A stretch of 64,000 nucleotides of DNA, from positions 992,001 to 1,056,000 of the forward strand of contig NW_026912175.1 in NCBI RefSeq assembly GCF_963662255.1, in the 5' to 3' direction. This document shows positions 48,825 to 61,000 of this stretch, piece after piece (the first letter of the stretch is position 1; the number at the start of each line of letters is the position of its first letter). Origin of the DNA: Cinclus cinclus. Its lineage: Eukaryota; Chordata; Aves; Passeriformes; Cinclidae. The notes under the pieces are model-generated. The model did no database searches. It was given only the letters and a program-made list of their open reading frames with translations, and had not been told where the DNA came from. The translations under genes were made by a program, and so were the position numbers.

Positions 48825-50203
48825 TGATTTCAGCCTGGCCAAATACTAGCGCTGCGGAGAGCTGTCTCGCAGACAATCATGTTCCAGCATAGAAATTTGT
48901 CCTGCAATGTTCCCCCCTCTTTTCCCGCATTGTGCTGTTCTGATGAATGCCTTGAGCATGGAACGACTTAAGCCAGCAAGTATTCCTCACCGGCCACCTC
49001 TCGCTGTGCAAGAGGTATGCCGTGGACCCTTTGAACGCTGCCAAGCAAAAAGCAGAGCAGTGACCATAAAAGCGAGGAGAGAGCATGCAGGAAGCACACT
49101 AGTTCTGTCTAGTGCTTTCCGTGCAGAGAGGTGGCAAAGCTGAATGCCGTGCCAGAGCTTCACTTCTCGCTGGAGCACAGGAAGGCAAGAATGAAGAGGC
49201 AGAACACAGCCTTGGTTTCAGCAGCCTCCGGGGCTGCAAAAGTTCAGCAATAGCTCTGTCAAAGCAGAACTCGGCTGAGAATGCTCTCGCAGCTTGGCAA
49301 AGTTAGGCGCAGCTGTTGACCAGCTCTGCCCGTGGCCACAGGCTGCTTCTTCCACCTTCACTGTGGCAGAGCTTTTGCGGAACAGAGAGGGCATTCTTCA
49401 AGGGCGTGTTCTCCAAGGTGCTGTGAAACAGACCCTAGCACGCTGTCTCGCTGATCCTGGCTTTCGGCAAGCAGGCGTGCCAGACCGCCTACATTCTGCA
49501 CTCTGGCAGCCTAGTTGCCAGCTTTCGGCAGCTGCTGTCCTAGCAAGGAAGCTCAGGGAGTCAAAGCCAGTGCCGGGCGGCACCTTTCTGCTTTGCCCGC
49601 CTAAGCGGCGCCACGCTCCCTCGGATACTGTGTCCTTTCCCTCTGCACTGCGTCTGCCGAGGTGCTCTGTGCCTCTCGGAGCAGAAGGGCAAAGGACAAT
49701 GTTTTCCACAGCAGGGTAGAAATGGCATTGCTAGCAGGAAAGCTAGATGCCTTGGAACTGTCCCCTTAGCCCTTGCCACTCACTTCAGGCTCGTACGCTG
49801 AGCAGAACAGCCTGCTGTTCTGAAGCTTCGCTGGCTGCCGTTCGTGCCCAGACGCGATTTCCTTCCCAAGGAGGCGAAGCGCCGTCTACTTCTCGCAGCG
49901 AGCACGCTGCTCCTGGCTTTCGCTTCTGCCGCAACGAGCTCGCTACGAGCACTTTTCTTCTCAACCCTCTAGACCATTGCGTTCTGCTTTTCTTGTCTCG
50001 TGAATGGAGACGGAAAGCTTCTCGGCTACAATTTCGCCTAGAACAACTGCGGCTACACATTAAGCTCGCCCGGAACGCCCTGCTGAAACTTGCCTTCTGG
50101 CACCACATTCGCGGGGCAGCCGTCTTTCTTCGGCCACCTGCCAAGTGGCCCCGTATCGCCGCGCTCGTTGCACTCCGCTTGTCAGATTGGCTTCCCGTGG
50201 CGC
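48825..50203 (+). repeat. Monomer M37, long
   Basis: Copy of M28, including the T of ACAATTTCG. Begins the second 12,176-bp block. Confidence 0.95.
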
Positions 50204-51544
50204 TGATTTCAGCCTGGCCAAATACTAGCGCTGCGGAGAGCTGTCTCGCAGACAATCATGTTCCAGCATAGAAATTTGTCCTGCAATGTTCCCCCCTCTT
50301 TTCCCCCATTGTGCTGCTCTGATGAATGCCTTGAGCATGGAACGACTTAAGCCAGCAAGTATTCCTCGCCGGCCACCTCTCGCTGTGCAAGAGGTATGCC
50401 GTGGACCCTTTGAACGCTGCCAAGCAAAAAGCAGATCAGGGACCATAAAAGCGAGGAGAGAGCATGCACGAAGCACACTAGTTCTGTCTAGTGCTTTCCG
50501 TGCAGAGAGGTGGCAAAGCTGAATGCCGTGCCAGAGCTTCACTTCTCGCTGGAGCACAGGAAGGCAAGAATGAAGAGGCAGAACACAGCCTTGGTTTCAG
50601 CAGCCTCCGGGACTGCAAAAGTTCAGCAATAGCTCTGTCAAAGCAGAACTCGGCTGAGAATGCTCTCGCAGCTTGGCAAAGTTAGGCGCAGCTGTTGACC
50701 AGCTCTGCCCGTGGCCACAGGCTGCTTCTTCCACCTTCACTGTGGCAGAGCTTTTGCGGAGCAGAGAGGGCATTCTTCAAGTGCGTGTTCTCCAGGGTGC
50801 TGTGAAACAGACCCTAGCACGCTGTCTCGCTGATCCTGGCTTTCGGCAAGCAGGCGTGCCAGACCGCCTACATTCTGCACTCTGGCAGCCTAGTTGCCAG
50901 CTTTCGGCAGCTGCTGTCCTAGCAAGGAAGCTCAGGGAGTCAAAGCCAGTGCCGGGCGGCACCTTTCTGCTTTGCCCGCCTAAGCGGCGCCACGCTCCCT
51001 CGGATACTGTGTCCTTTCCCTCTGCACTGCGTCTGCCGAGGTGCTCTGTGCCTCTCGGAGCAGAAGGGTAAAGGACAATGTTTTCCACAGCAGGGTAGAA
51101 ATGGCATTGCTAGCAGGAAAGCTAGATGCCTTGGAACTGTCCCCTTAGCCCTTGCCACTCACTTCAGGCTCGTACGCTGAGCAGAACAGCCTGCTTGTTC
51201 TGAAGCTTCGCTGGCTGCCGTTCGTGCCCAGACGCGATTTCCTTCCCAAGGAGGCGAAGCGCCGTCTACTTCTCGCACCGAGCACGCTGCTCCTGGCTTT
51301 CGGTTCTACCACAACCATTGCGTTCTGCTTTTCTTGTCTCGTGAATGGAGACGGAAAGCTTCTCGGCTACAATCTCGCCTAGAACAACTGCGGCTACACA
51401 TTAAGCTCGCCCGGAACGCCCTGCTGAAACTTGCCTTCTGGCACCACATTCGCGGGGCAGCCGTCTTTCTTCGGCCACCTGCCAAGTGGCCCCGTATCGC
51501 CGCGCTCGTTGCACTCCGCTTGTCAGATTGGCTTCCCGTGGCGC
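50204..51544 (+). repeat. Monomer M38, 1,341 bp
   Basis: Copy of M29, including GATCAGGGACC, T at 51069 and the extra T at 51195-51196. It adds three substitutions within nine bases at 51303, 51308 and 51311, just before the site of the missing 39-bp block. Confidence 0.95.
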
Positions 51545-52884
51545 TGATTTCAGCCTGGCCAAATACTAGCGCTGCGGAGAGCTGTCTCGCAGACAATCAT
51601 GTTCCAGCATAGAAATTTGTCCTGCAATGTTCCCCCCTCTTTTCCCCCATTGTGCTGCTCTGATGAATGCCTTGAGCATGGAACGACTTAAGCCAGCAAG
51701 TATTCCTCGCCGGCCACCTCTCGCTGTGCAAGAGGTATGCCGTGGACCCTTGGAACGCTGCCAAGCAAAAAGCAGAGCAGTGACCATAAAAGCGAGGAGA
51801 GAGCATGCACGAAGCACACTAGTTCTGTCTAGTGCTTTCCGTGCAGAGAGGCGGCAAAGCTGAATGCCGTGCCAGAGCTTCACTTCTCGCTGGAGCACAG
51901 GAAGGCAAGAATGAAGAGGCAGAACACAGCCTTGGTTTCAGCAGCCTCCGGGGCTGCAAAAGTTCAGCAATAGCTCTGTCAAAGCAGAACTCGGCTGAGA
52001 ATGCTCTCGCAGCTTGGCAAAGTTAGGCGCAGCTGTTGACCAGCTCTGCCCGTGGCCACAGGCTGCTTCTTCCACCTTCACTGTGGCAGAGCTTTTGCGG
52101 AGCAGAGAGGGCATTCTTCAAGGGCGTGTTCTCCAGGGTGCTGTGAAACAGACCCTAGCACGCTGTCTCGCTGAAACTGGCTTTCGGCAAGCAGGCGTGC
52201 CAGACCGCCTACATTCTGCACTCTGGCAGCCTAGTTGCCAGCTTTCGGCAGCTGCTGTCCTAGCAAGGAAGCTCAGGGAGTCAAAGCCAGTGCCGGGCGG
52301 CACCTTTCTGCTTTGCCCGCCTAAGCGGCGCCACGCTCCCTCGGATACTGTGTCCTTTCCCTCTGCACTGCGTCTGCCGAGGTGCTCTGTGCCTCTCGGA
52401 GCAGAAGGGCAAAGGACAATGTTTTCCACAGCAAGGTAGAAATGGCATTGCTAGCAGGAAAGCTAGATGCCTTGGAACTGTCCCCTTAGCCCTTGCCACT
52501 CACTTCAGGCTCGTACGCTGAGCAGAACAGCCTGCTGTTCTGAAGCTTGGCTGGCTGCCGTTCGTGCCCAGACGCGATTTCCTTCCCAAGGAGGCGAAGC
52601 GCCGTCTACTTCTCGCAGCGAGCACGCTGCTCCTGGCTTTCGCTTCTGCCGCAACCATTGCGTTCTGCTTTTCTTGTCTCGTGAATGGAGACGGAAAGCT
52701 TCTCGGCTACAATCTCGCCTAGAACAACTGCGGCTACACATTAAGCTCGCCCGGAACGCCCTGCTGAAACTTGCCTTCTGGCACCACATTCGCGGGGCAG
52801 CCGTCTTTCTTCGGCCACCTGCCAAGTGGCCCCGTATCGCCGCGCTCGTTGCACTCCGCTTGTCAGATTGGCTTCCCGTGGCGC
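51545..52884 (+). repeat. Monomer M39, short
   Basis: Copy of M30, including AGCAAGG near offset 890. Confidence 0.95.
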
Positions 52885-54223
52885 TGATTTCAGCCTGGCC
52901 AAATACTAGCGCTGCGGAGAGCTGTCTCGCAGACAATCATGTTCCAGCATAGAAATTTGTCCTGCAATGTTCCCCCCTCTTTTCCCGCATTGTGCTGTTC
53001 TGATGAATGCCTTGAGCATGGAACGACTTAAGCCAGCAAGTATTCCTCACCGGCCACCTCTCGCTGTGCAAGAGGTATGCCGTGGACCCTTTGAACGCTG
53101 CCAAGCAAAAAGCAGAGCATGACCATAAAAGCGAGGAGAGAGCATGCAGGAAGCACACTAGTTCTGTCTAGTGCTTTCCGTGCAGAGAGGTGGCAAAGCT
53201 GAATGCCGTGCCAGAGCTTCACTTCTCGCTGGAGCACAGGAAGGCAAGAATGAAGAGGCAGAACACAGCCTTGGTTTCAGCAGCCTCCGGGGCTGCAAAA
53301 GTTCAGCAATAGCTCTGTCAAAGCAGAACTCGGCTGAGAATGCTCTCGCAGCTTGGCAAAGTTAGGCGCAGCTGTTGACCAGCTCTGCCCGTGGCCACAG
53401 GCTGCTTCTTCCACCTTCACTGTGGCAGAGCTTTTGCGGAACAGAGAGGGCATTCTTCAAGGGCGTGTTCTCCAAGGTGCTGTGAAACAGACCCTAGCAC
53501 GCTGTCTCGCTGATCCTGGCTTTCGGCAAGCAGGCGTGCCAGACCGCCTACATTCTGCACTCTGGCAGCCTAGTTGCCAGCTTTCGGCAGCTGCTGTCCT
53601 AGCAAGGAAGCTCAGGGAGTCAAAGCCAGTGCCGGGCGGCACCTTTCTGCTTTGCCCGCCTAAGCGGCGCCACGCTCCCTCGGATACTGTGTCCTTTCCC
53701 TCTGCACTGCGTCTGCCGAGGTGCTCTGTGCCTCTCGGAGCAGAAGGGCAAAGGACAATGTTTTCCACAGCAGGGTAGAAATGGCATTGCTAGCAGGAAA
53801 GCTAGATGCCTTGGAACTGTCCCCTTAGCCCTTGCCACTCACTTCAGGCTCGTACGCTGAGCAGAACAGCCTGCTGTTCTGAAGCTTGGCTGGCTGCCGT
53901 TCGTGCCCAGACGCGATTTCCTTCCCAAGGAGGCGAAGCGCCGTCTACTTCTCGCAGCGAGCACGCTGCTCCTGGCTTTCGCTTCTGCCGCAACCATTGC
54001 GTTCTGCTTTTCTTGTCTCGTGAATGGAGACGGAAAGCTTCTCGGCTACAATCTCGCCTAGAACAACTGCGGCTACACATTAAGCTCGCCCGGAACGCCC
54101 TGCTGAAACTTGCCTTCTGGCACCACATTCGCGGGGCAGCCGTCTTTCTTCGGCCACCTGCCAAGTGGCCCCGTATCGCCGCGCTCGTTGCACTCCGCTT
54201 GTCAGATTGGCTTCCCGTGGCGC
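52885..54223 (+). repeat. Monomer M40, 1,339 bp
   Basis: Copy of M31, with the one-base deletion between 53119 and 53120. Confidence 0.95.
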
Positions 54224-55563
54224 TGATTTCAGCCTGGCCAAATACTAGCGCTGCGGAGAGCTGTCTCGCAGACAATCATGTTCCAGCATAGAAATTTGTC
54301 CTGCAATGTTCCCCCCTCTTTTCCCGCATTGTGCTGCTCTGATGAATGCCTTGAGCATGGAACGACTTAAGCCAGCAAGTATTCCTCGCCGGCCACCTCT
54401 CGCTGTGCAAGAGGTATGCCGTGGACCCTTGGAACGCTGCCAAGCAAAAAGCAGAGCAGTGACCATAAAAGCGAGGAGAGAGCATGCAGGAAGCACACTA
54501 GTTCTGTCTAGTGCTTTCCGTGCAGAGAGGCGGCAAAGCTGAATGCCGTGCCAGAGCTTCACTTCTCGCTGGAGCACAGGAAGGCAAGAATGAAGAGGCA
54601 GAACACAGCCTTGGTTTCAGCAGCCTCCGGGGCTGCAAAAGTTCAGCAATAGCTCTGTCAAAGCAGAACTCGGCTGAGAATGCTCTCGCAGCTTGGCAAA
54701 GTTAGGCGCAGCTGTTGACCAGCTCTGCCCGTGGCCACAGGCTGCTTCTTCCACCTTCACTGTGGCAGAGCTTTTGCGGAGCAGAGAGGGCATTCTTCAA
54801 GGGCGTGTTCTCCAGGGTGCTGTGAAACAGACCCTAGCACGCTGTCTCTCTGAAACTGGCTTTCGGCAAGCAGGCGTGCCAGACCGCCTACATTCTGCAC
54901 TCTGGCAGCCTAGTTGCCAGCTTTCGGCAGCTGCTGTCCTAGCAAGGAAGCTCAGGGAGTCAAAGCCAGTGCCGGGCGGCACCTTTCTGCTTTGCCCGCC
55001 TAAGCGGCGCCACGCTCCCTCGGATACTGTGTCCTTTCCCTCTGCACTGCGTCTGCCGAGGTGCTCTGTGCCTCTCGGAGCAGAAGGGCAAAGGACAATG
55101 TTTTCCACAGCAGGGTAGAAATGGCATTGCTAGCAGGAAAGCTAGATGCCTTGGAACTGTCCCCTTAGCCCTTGCCACTCACTTCAGGCTCGTACGCTGA
55201 GCAGAACAGCCTGCTGTTCTGAAGCTTGGCTGGCTGCCGTTCGTGCCCAGACGCGATTTCCTTCCCAAGGAGGCGAAGCGCCGTCTACTTCTCGCAGCGA
55301 GCACGCTGCTCCTGGCTTTCGCTTCTGCCGCAACCATTGCGTTCTGCTTTTCTTGTCTCGTGAATGGAGACGGAAAGCTTCTCGGCTACAATCTCGCCTA
55401 GAACAACTGCGGCTACACATTAAGCTCGCCCGGAACGCCCTGCTGAAACTTGCCTTCTGGCACCACATTCGCGGGGCAGCCGTCTTTCTTCGGCCACCTG
55501 CCAAGTGGCCCCGTATCGCCGCGCTCGTTGCACTCCGCTTGTCAGATTGGCTTCCCGTGGCGC
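54224..55563 (+). repeat. Monomer M41, short
   Basis: Copy of M32, including CTCTCTGAAAC at offsets 622-632. Confidence 0.95.
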
Positions 55564-56941
55564 TGATTTCAGCCTGGCCAAATACTAGCGCTGCGGAGAG
55601 CTGTCTCGCAGACAATCATGTTCCAGCATAGAAATTTGTCCTGCAATGTTCCCCCCTCTTTTCCCGCATTGTGCTGTTCTGATGAATGCCTTGAGCATGG
55701 AACGACTTAAGCCAGCAAGTATTCCTCACCGGCCACCTCTCGCTGTGCAAGAGGTATGCCGTGGACCCTTTGAACGCTGCCAAGCAAAAAGCAGAGCATG
55801 ACCATAAAAGCGAGGAGAGAGCATGCAGGAAGCACACTAGTTCTGTCTAGTGCTTTCCGTGCAGAGAGGTGGCAAAGCTGAATGCCGTGCCAGAGCTTCA
55901 CTTCTCGCTGGAGCACAGGAAGGCAAGAATGAAGAGGCAGAACACAGCCTTGGTTTCAGCAGCCTCCGGGGCTGCAAAAGTTCAGCAATAGCTCTGTCAA
56001 AGCAGAACTCGGCTGAGAATGCTCTCGCAGCTTGGCAAAGTTAGGCGCAGCTGTTGACCAGCTCTGCCCGTGGCCACAGGCTGCTTCTTCCACCTTCACT
56101 GTGGCAGAGCTTTTGCGGAACAGAGAGGGCATTCTTCAAGGGCGTGTTCTCCAAGGTGCTGTGAAACAGAGCCTAGCACGCTGTCTCGCTGATCCTGGCT
56201 TTCGGCAAGCAGGCGTGCCAGACCGCTGACATTCTGCACTCTGGCAGCCTAGTTGCCAGCTTTCGGCAGCTGCTGTCCTAGCAAGGAAGCTCAGGGAGTC
56301 AAAGCCAGTGCCGGGCGGCACCTTTCTGCTTTGCCCGCCTAAGCGGCGCCACGCTCCCTCGGATACTGTGTCCTTTCCCTCTGCACTGCGTCTGCCGAGG
56401 TGCTCTGTGCCTCTCGGAGCAGAAGGGCAAAGGACAATGTTTTCCACAGCAGGGTAGAAATGGCATTGCTAGCAGGAAAGCTAGATGCCTTGGAACTGTC
56501 CCCTTAGCCCTTGCCACTCACTTCAGGCTCGTACGCTGAGCAGAACAGCCTGCTGTTCTGAAGCTTGGCTGGCTGCCGTTCGTGCCCAGACGCGATTTCC
56601 TTCCCAAGGAGGCGAAGCGCCGTCTACTTCTCGCAGCGAGCACGCTGCTCCTGGCTTTCGCTTCTGCCGCAACGAGCTCGCTACGAGCACTTTTCTTCTC
56701 AACCCTCTAGACCATTGCGTTCTGCTTTTCTTGTCTCGTGAATGGAGACGGAAAGCTTCTCGGCTACAATCTCGCCTAGAACAACTGCGGCTACACATAA
56801 AGCTCGCCCGGAACGCCCTGCTGAAACTTGCCTTCTGGCACCACATTCGCGGGGCAGCCGTCTTTCTTCGGCCACCTGCCAAGTGGCCCCGTATCGCCGC
56901 GCTCGTTGCACTCCGCTTGTCAGATTGGCTTCCCGTGGCGC
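55564..56941 (+). repeat. Monomer M42, 1,378 bp
   Basis: Copy of M33, with the deletion between 55798 and 55799, CTGAC near 665, the 39-bp block and CACATAAAGC. Confidence 0.95.
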
Positions 56942-58320
56942 TGATTTCAGCCTGGCCAAATACTAGCGCTGCGGAGAGCTGTCTCGCAGACAATCATGTT
57001 CCAGCATAGAAATTTGTCCTGCAATGTTCCCCCCTCTTTTCCCCCATTGTGCTGCTCTGATGAATGCCTTGAGCATGGAACGACTTAAGCCAGCAAGTAT
57101 TCCTCGCCGGCCACCTCTCGCTGTGCAAGAGGTATGCCGTGGACCCTTTGAACGCTGCCAAGCAAAAAGCAGAGCAGGGACCATAAAAGCGAGGAGAGAG
57201 CATGCAGGAAGCACACTAGTTCTGTCTAGTGCTTTCCGTGCAGAGAGGCAGCAAAGCTGAATGCCGTGCCAGAGCTTCACTTCTCGCTGGAGCACAGGAA
57301 GGCAAGAATGAAGAGGCAGAACACAGCCTTGGTTTCAGCAGCCTCCGGGGCTGCAAAAGTTCAGCAATAGCTCTGTCAAAGCAGAACTCGGCTGAGAATG
57401 CTCTCGCAGCTTGGCAAAGTTAGGCGCAGCTGTTGACCAGCTCTGCCCGTGGCCACAGGCTGCTTCTTCCACCTTCACTGTGGCAGAGCTTTTGCGGAAC
57501 AGAGAGGGCATTCTTCAAGGGCGTGTTCTCCAAGGTGCTGTGAAACAGAGCCTAGCACGCTGTCTCGCTGATCCTGGCTTTCGGCAAGCAGGCGTGCCAG
57601 ACCGCCTACATTCTGCACTCTGGCAGCCTAGTTGCCAGCTTTCGGCAGCTGCTGTCCTAGCAAGGAAGCTCAGGGAGTCAAAGCCAGTGCCGGGCGGCAC
57701 CTTTCTGCTTTGCCCGCCTAAGCGGCGCCACGCTCCCTCGGATACTGTGTCCTTTCCCTCTGCACTGCGTCTGCCGAGGTGCTCTGTGCCTCTCGGAGCA
57801 GAAGGGCAAAGGACAATGTTTTCCACAGCAGGGTAGAAATGGCATTGCTAGCAGGAAAGCTAGATGCCTTGGAACTGTCCCCTTAGCCCTTGCCACTCAC
57901 TTCAGGCTCGTACGCTGAGCAGAACAGCCTGCTGTTCTGAAGCTTGGCTGGCTGCCGTTCGTGCCCAGACGCGATTTCCTTCCCAAGGAGGCGAAGCGCC
58001 GTCTACTTCTCGCAGCGAGCACGCTGCTCCTGGCTTTCGCTTCTGCCGCAACGAGCTCGCTACGAGCACTTTTCTTCTCAACCCTCTAGACCATTGCGTT
58101 CTGCTTTTCTTGTCTCGTGAATGGAGACGGAAAGCTTCTCGGCTACAATCTCGCCTAGAACAACTGCGGCTACACATAAAGCTCGCCCGGAACGCCCTGC
58201 TGAAACTTGCCTTCTGGCACCACATTCGCGGGGCAGCCGTCTTTCTTCGGCCACCTGCCAAGTGGCCCCGTATCGCCGCGCTCGTTGCACTCCGCTTGTC
58301 AGATTGGCTTCCCGTGGCGC
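56942..58320 (+). repeat. Monomer M43, long, hybrid
   Basis: Front A1 with GCAGGGACC, 266G and GGCAGC, as in M44. From offset 409 on it is like M42: 409G, 558A, 579G, 592A, 609G, block present, CACATAAAGC. It has CCTAC and not CTGAC near 665. The switch lies between 57251 and 57350. Confidence 0.95.
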
Positions 58321-59660
58321 TGATTTCAGCCTGGCCAAATACTAGCGCTGCGGAGAGCTGTCTCGCAGACAATCATGTTCCAGCATAGAAATTTGTCCTG
58401 CAATGTTCCCCCCTCTTTTCCCCCATTGTGCTGCTCTGATGAATGCCTTGAGCATGGAACGACTTAAGCCAGCAAGTATTCCTCGCCGGCCACCTCTCGC
58501 TGTGCAAGAGGTATGCCGTGGACCCTTTGAACGCTGCCAAGCAAAAAGCAGAGCAGGGACCATAAAAGCGAGGAGAGAGCATGCAGGAAGCACACTAGTT
58601 CTGTCTAGTGCTTTCCGTGCAGAGAGGCAGCAAAGCTGAATGCCGTGCCAGAGCTTCACTTCTCGCTGGAGCACAGGAAGGCAAGAATGAAGAGGCAGAA
58701 CACAGCCTTGGTTTCAGCAGCCTCCGGGACTGCAAAAGTTCAGCAATAGCTCTGTCAAAGCAGAACTCGGCTGAGAATGCTCTCGCAGCTTGGCAAAGTT
58801 AGGCGCAGCTGTTGACCAGCTCTGCCCGTGGCCACAGGCTGCTTCTTCCACCTTCACTGTGGCAGAGCTTTTGCGGAGCAGAGAGGGCATTCTTCAAGTG
58901 CGTGTTCTCCAGGGTGCTGTGAAACAGACCCTAGCACGCTGTCTCGCTGATCCTGGCTTTCGGCAAGCAGGCGTGCCAGACCGCCTACATTCTGCACTCT
59001 GGCAGCCTAGTTGCCAGCTTTCGGCAGCTGCTGTCCTAGCAAGGAAGCTCAGGGAGTCAAAGCCAGTGCCGGGCGGCACCTTTCTGCTTTGCCCGCCTAA
59101 GCGGCGCCACGCTCCCTCGGATACTGTGTCCTTTCCCTCTGCACTGCGTCTGCCGAGGTGCTCTCTGCCTCTCGGAGCAGAAGGGCAAAGGACAATGTTT
59201 TCCACAGCAGGGTAGAAATGGCATTGCTAGCAGGAAAGCTAGATGCCTTGGAACTGTCCCCTTAGCCCTTGCCACTCACTTCAGGCTCGTACGCTGAGCA
59301 GAACAGCCTGCTGTTCTGAAGCTTGGCTGGCTGCCGTTCGTGCCCAGACGCGATTTCCTTCCCAAGGAGGCGAAGCGCCGTCTACTTCTCGCAGCGAGCA
59401 CGCTGCTCCTGGCTTTCGCTTCTGCCGCAACCATTGCGTTCTGCTTTTCTTGTCTCGTGAATGGAGACGGAAAGCTTCTCGGCTACAATCTCGCCTAGAA
59501 CAACTGCGGCTACACATTAAGCTCGCCCGGAACGCCCTGCTGAAACTTGCCTTCTGGCACCACATTCGCGGGGCAGCCGTCTTTCTTCGGCCACCTGCCA
59601 AGTGGCCCCGTATCGCCGCGCTCGTTGCACTCCGCTTGTCAGATTGGCTTCCCGTGGCGC
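58321..59660 (+). repeat. Monomer M44, short
   Basis: Front A1 with GCAGGGACC, 266G, GGCAGC, 409A, 558G, 579T, 592G, 609C, 631-632 TC, 845C; tail 1005G, no block. Equivalent of M34 with 208T in place of 208G. Confidence 0.95.
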
Positions 59661-61000
59661 TGATTTCAGCCTGGCCAAATACTAGCGCTGCGGAGAGCTG
59701 TCTCGCAGACAATCATGTTCCAGCATAGAAATTTGTCCTGCAATGTTCCCCCCTCTTTTCCCTCATGGTGTTGCTCTGATGAATGCCTTGAGCATGGAAC
59801 GACTTAAGCCAGCAAGTATTCCTCGCCGGCCACCTCTCGCTGTGCAAGAGGTATGCCGTGGACCCTTGGAACGCTGCCAAGCAAAAAGCAGAGCAGTGAC
59901 CATAAAAGCGAGGAGAGAGCATGCAGGAAGCACACTAGTTCTGTCTAGTGCTTTCCGTGCAGAGAGGCGGCAAAGCTGAATGCCGTGCCAGAGCTTCACT
60001 TCTCGCTGGAGCACAGGAAGGCAAGAATGAAGAGGCAGAACACAGCCTTGGTTTCAGCAGCCTCCGGGACTGCAAAAGTTCAGCAATAGCTCTGTCAAAG
60101 CAGAACTCGGCTGAGAATGCTCTCGCAGCTTGGCAAAGTTAGGCGCAGCTGTTGACCAGCTCTGCCCGTGGCCACAGGCTGCTTCTTCCACCTTCACTGT
60201 GGCAGAGCTTTTGCGGAGCAGAGAGGGCATTCTTCAAGTGCGTGTTCTCCAGGGTGCTGTGAAACAGACCCTAGCACGCTGTCTCGCTGAAACTGGCTTT
60301 CGGCAAGCAGGCGTGCCAGACCGCCTACATTCTGCACTCTGGCAGCCTAGTTGCCAGCTTTCGGCAGCTGCTGTCCTAGCAAGGAAGCTCAGGGAGTCAA
60401 AGCCAGTGCCGGGCGGCACCTTTCTGCTTTGCCCGCCTAAGCGGCGCCACGCTCCCTCGGATACTGTGTCCTTTCCCTCTGCACTGCGTCTGCCGAGGTG
60501 CTCTGTGCCTCTCGGAGCAGAAGGGCAAAGGACAATGTTTTCCACAGCAGGGTAGAAATGGCATTGCTAGCAGGAAAGCTAGATGCCTTGGAACTGTCCC
60601 CTTAGCCCTTGCCACTCACTTCAGGCTCGTACGCTGAGCAGAACAGCCTGCTGTTCTGAAGCTTCGCTGGCTGCCGTTCGTGCCCAGACGCGATTTCCTT
60701 CCCAAGGAGGCGAAGCGCCGTCTACTTCTCGCAGCGAGCACGCTGCTCCTGGCTTTCGCTTCTGCCGCAACCATTGCGTTCTGCTTTTCTTGTCTCGTGA
60801 ATGGAGACGGAAAGCTTCTCGGCTACAATCTCGCCTAGAACAACTGCGGCTACACATTAAGCTCGCCCGGAACGCCCTGCTGAAACTTGCCTTCTGGCAC
60901 CACATTCGCGGGGCAGCCGTCTTTCTTCGGCCACCTGCCAAGTGGCCCCGTATCGCCGCGCTCGTTGCACTCCGCTTGTCAGATTGGCTTCCCGTGGCGC
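59661..61000 (+). repeat. Monomer M45, short, A* front
   Basis: Front A* as in M36; 266G, 308C, 409A, 558G, 579T, 592G, 609C, 631-632 AA; CCTAC near 665; tail 1005C, no block. Matches M36 only in front and middle. Confidence 0.95.

Larger units (their letters stand above)
48825..61000 (+). repeat. Nine-monomer higher-order block, copy 2 (M37-M45)
   Basis: The block is 12,176 bp with lengths 1379, 1341, 1340, 1339, 1340, 1378, 1379, 1340, 1340. M37-M42 equal M28-M33 apart from three clustered substitutions at 51303, 51308 and 51311. M44 corresponds to M34. M43 is an added hybrid, no counterpart of M35 exists, and M45 matches M36 only in its front part. Confidence 0.9.
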
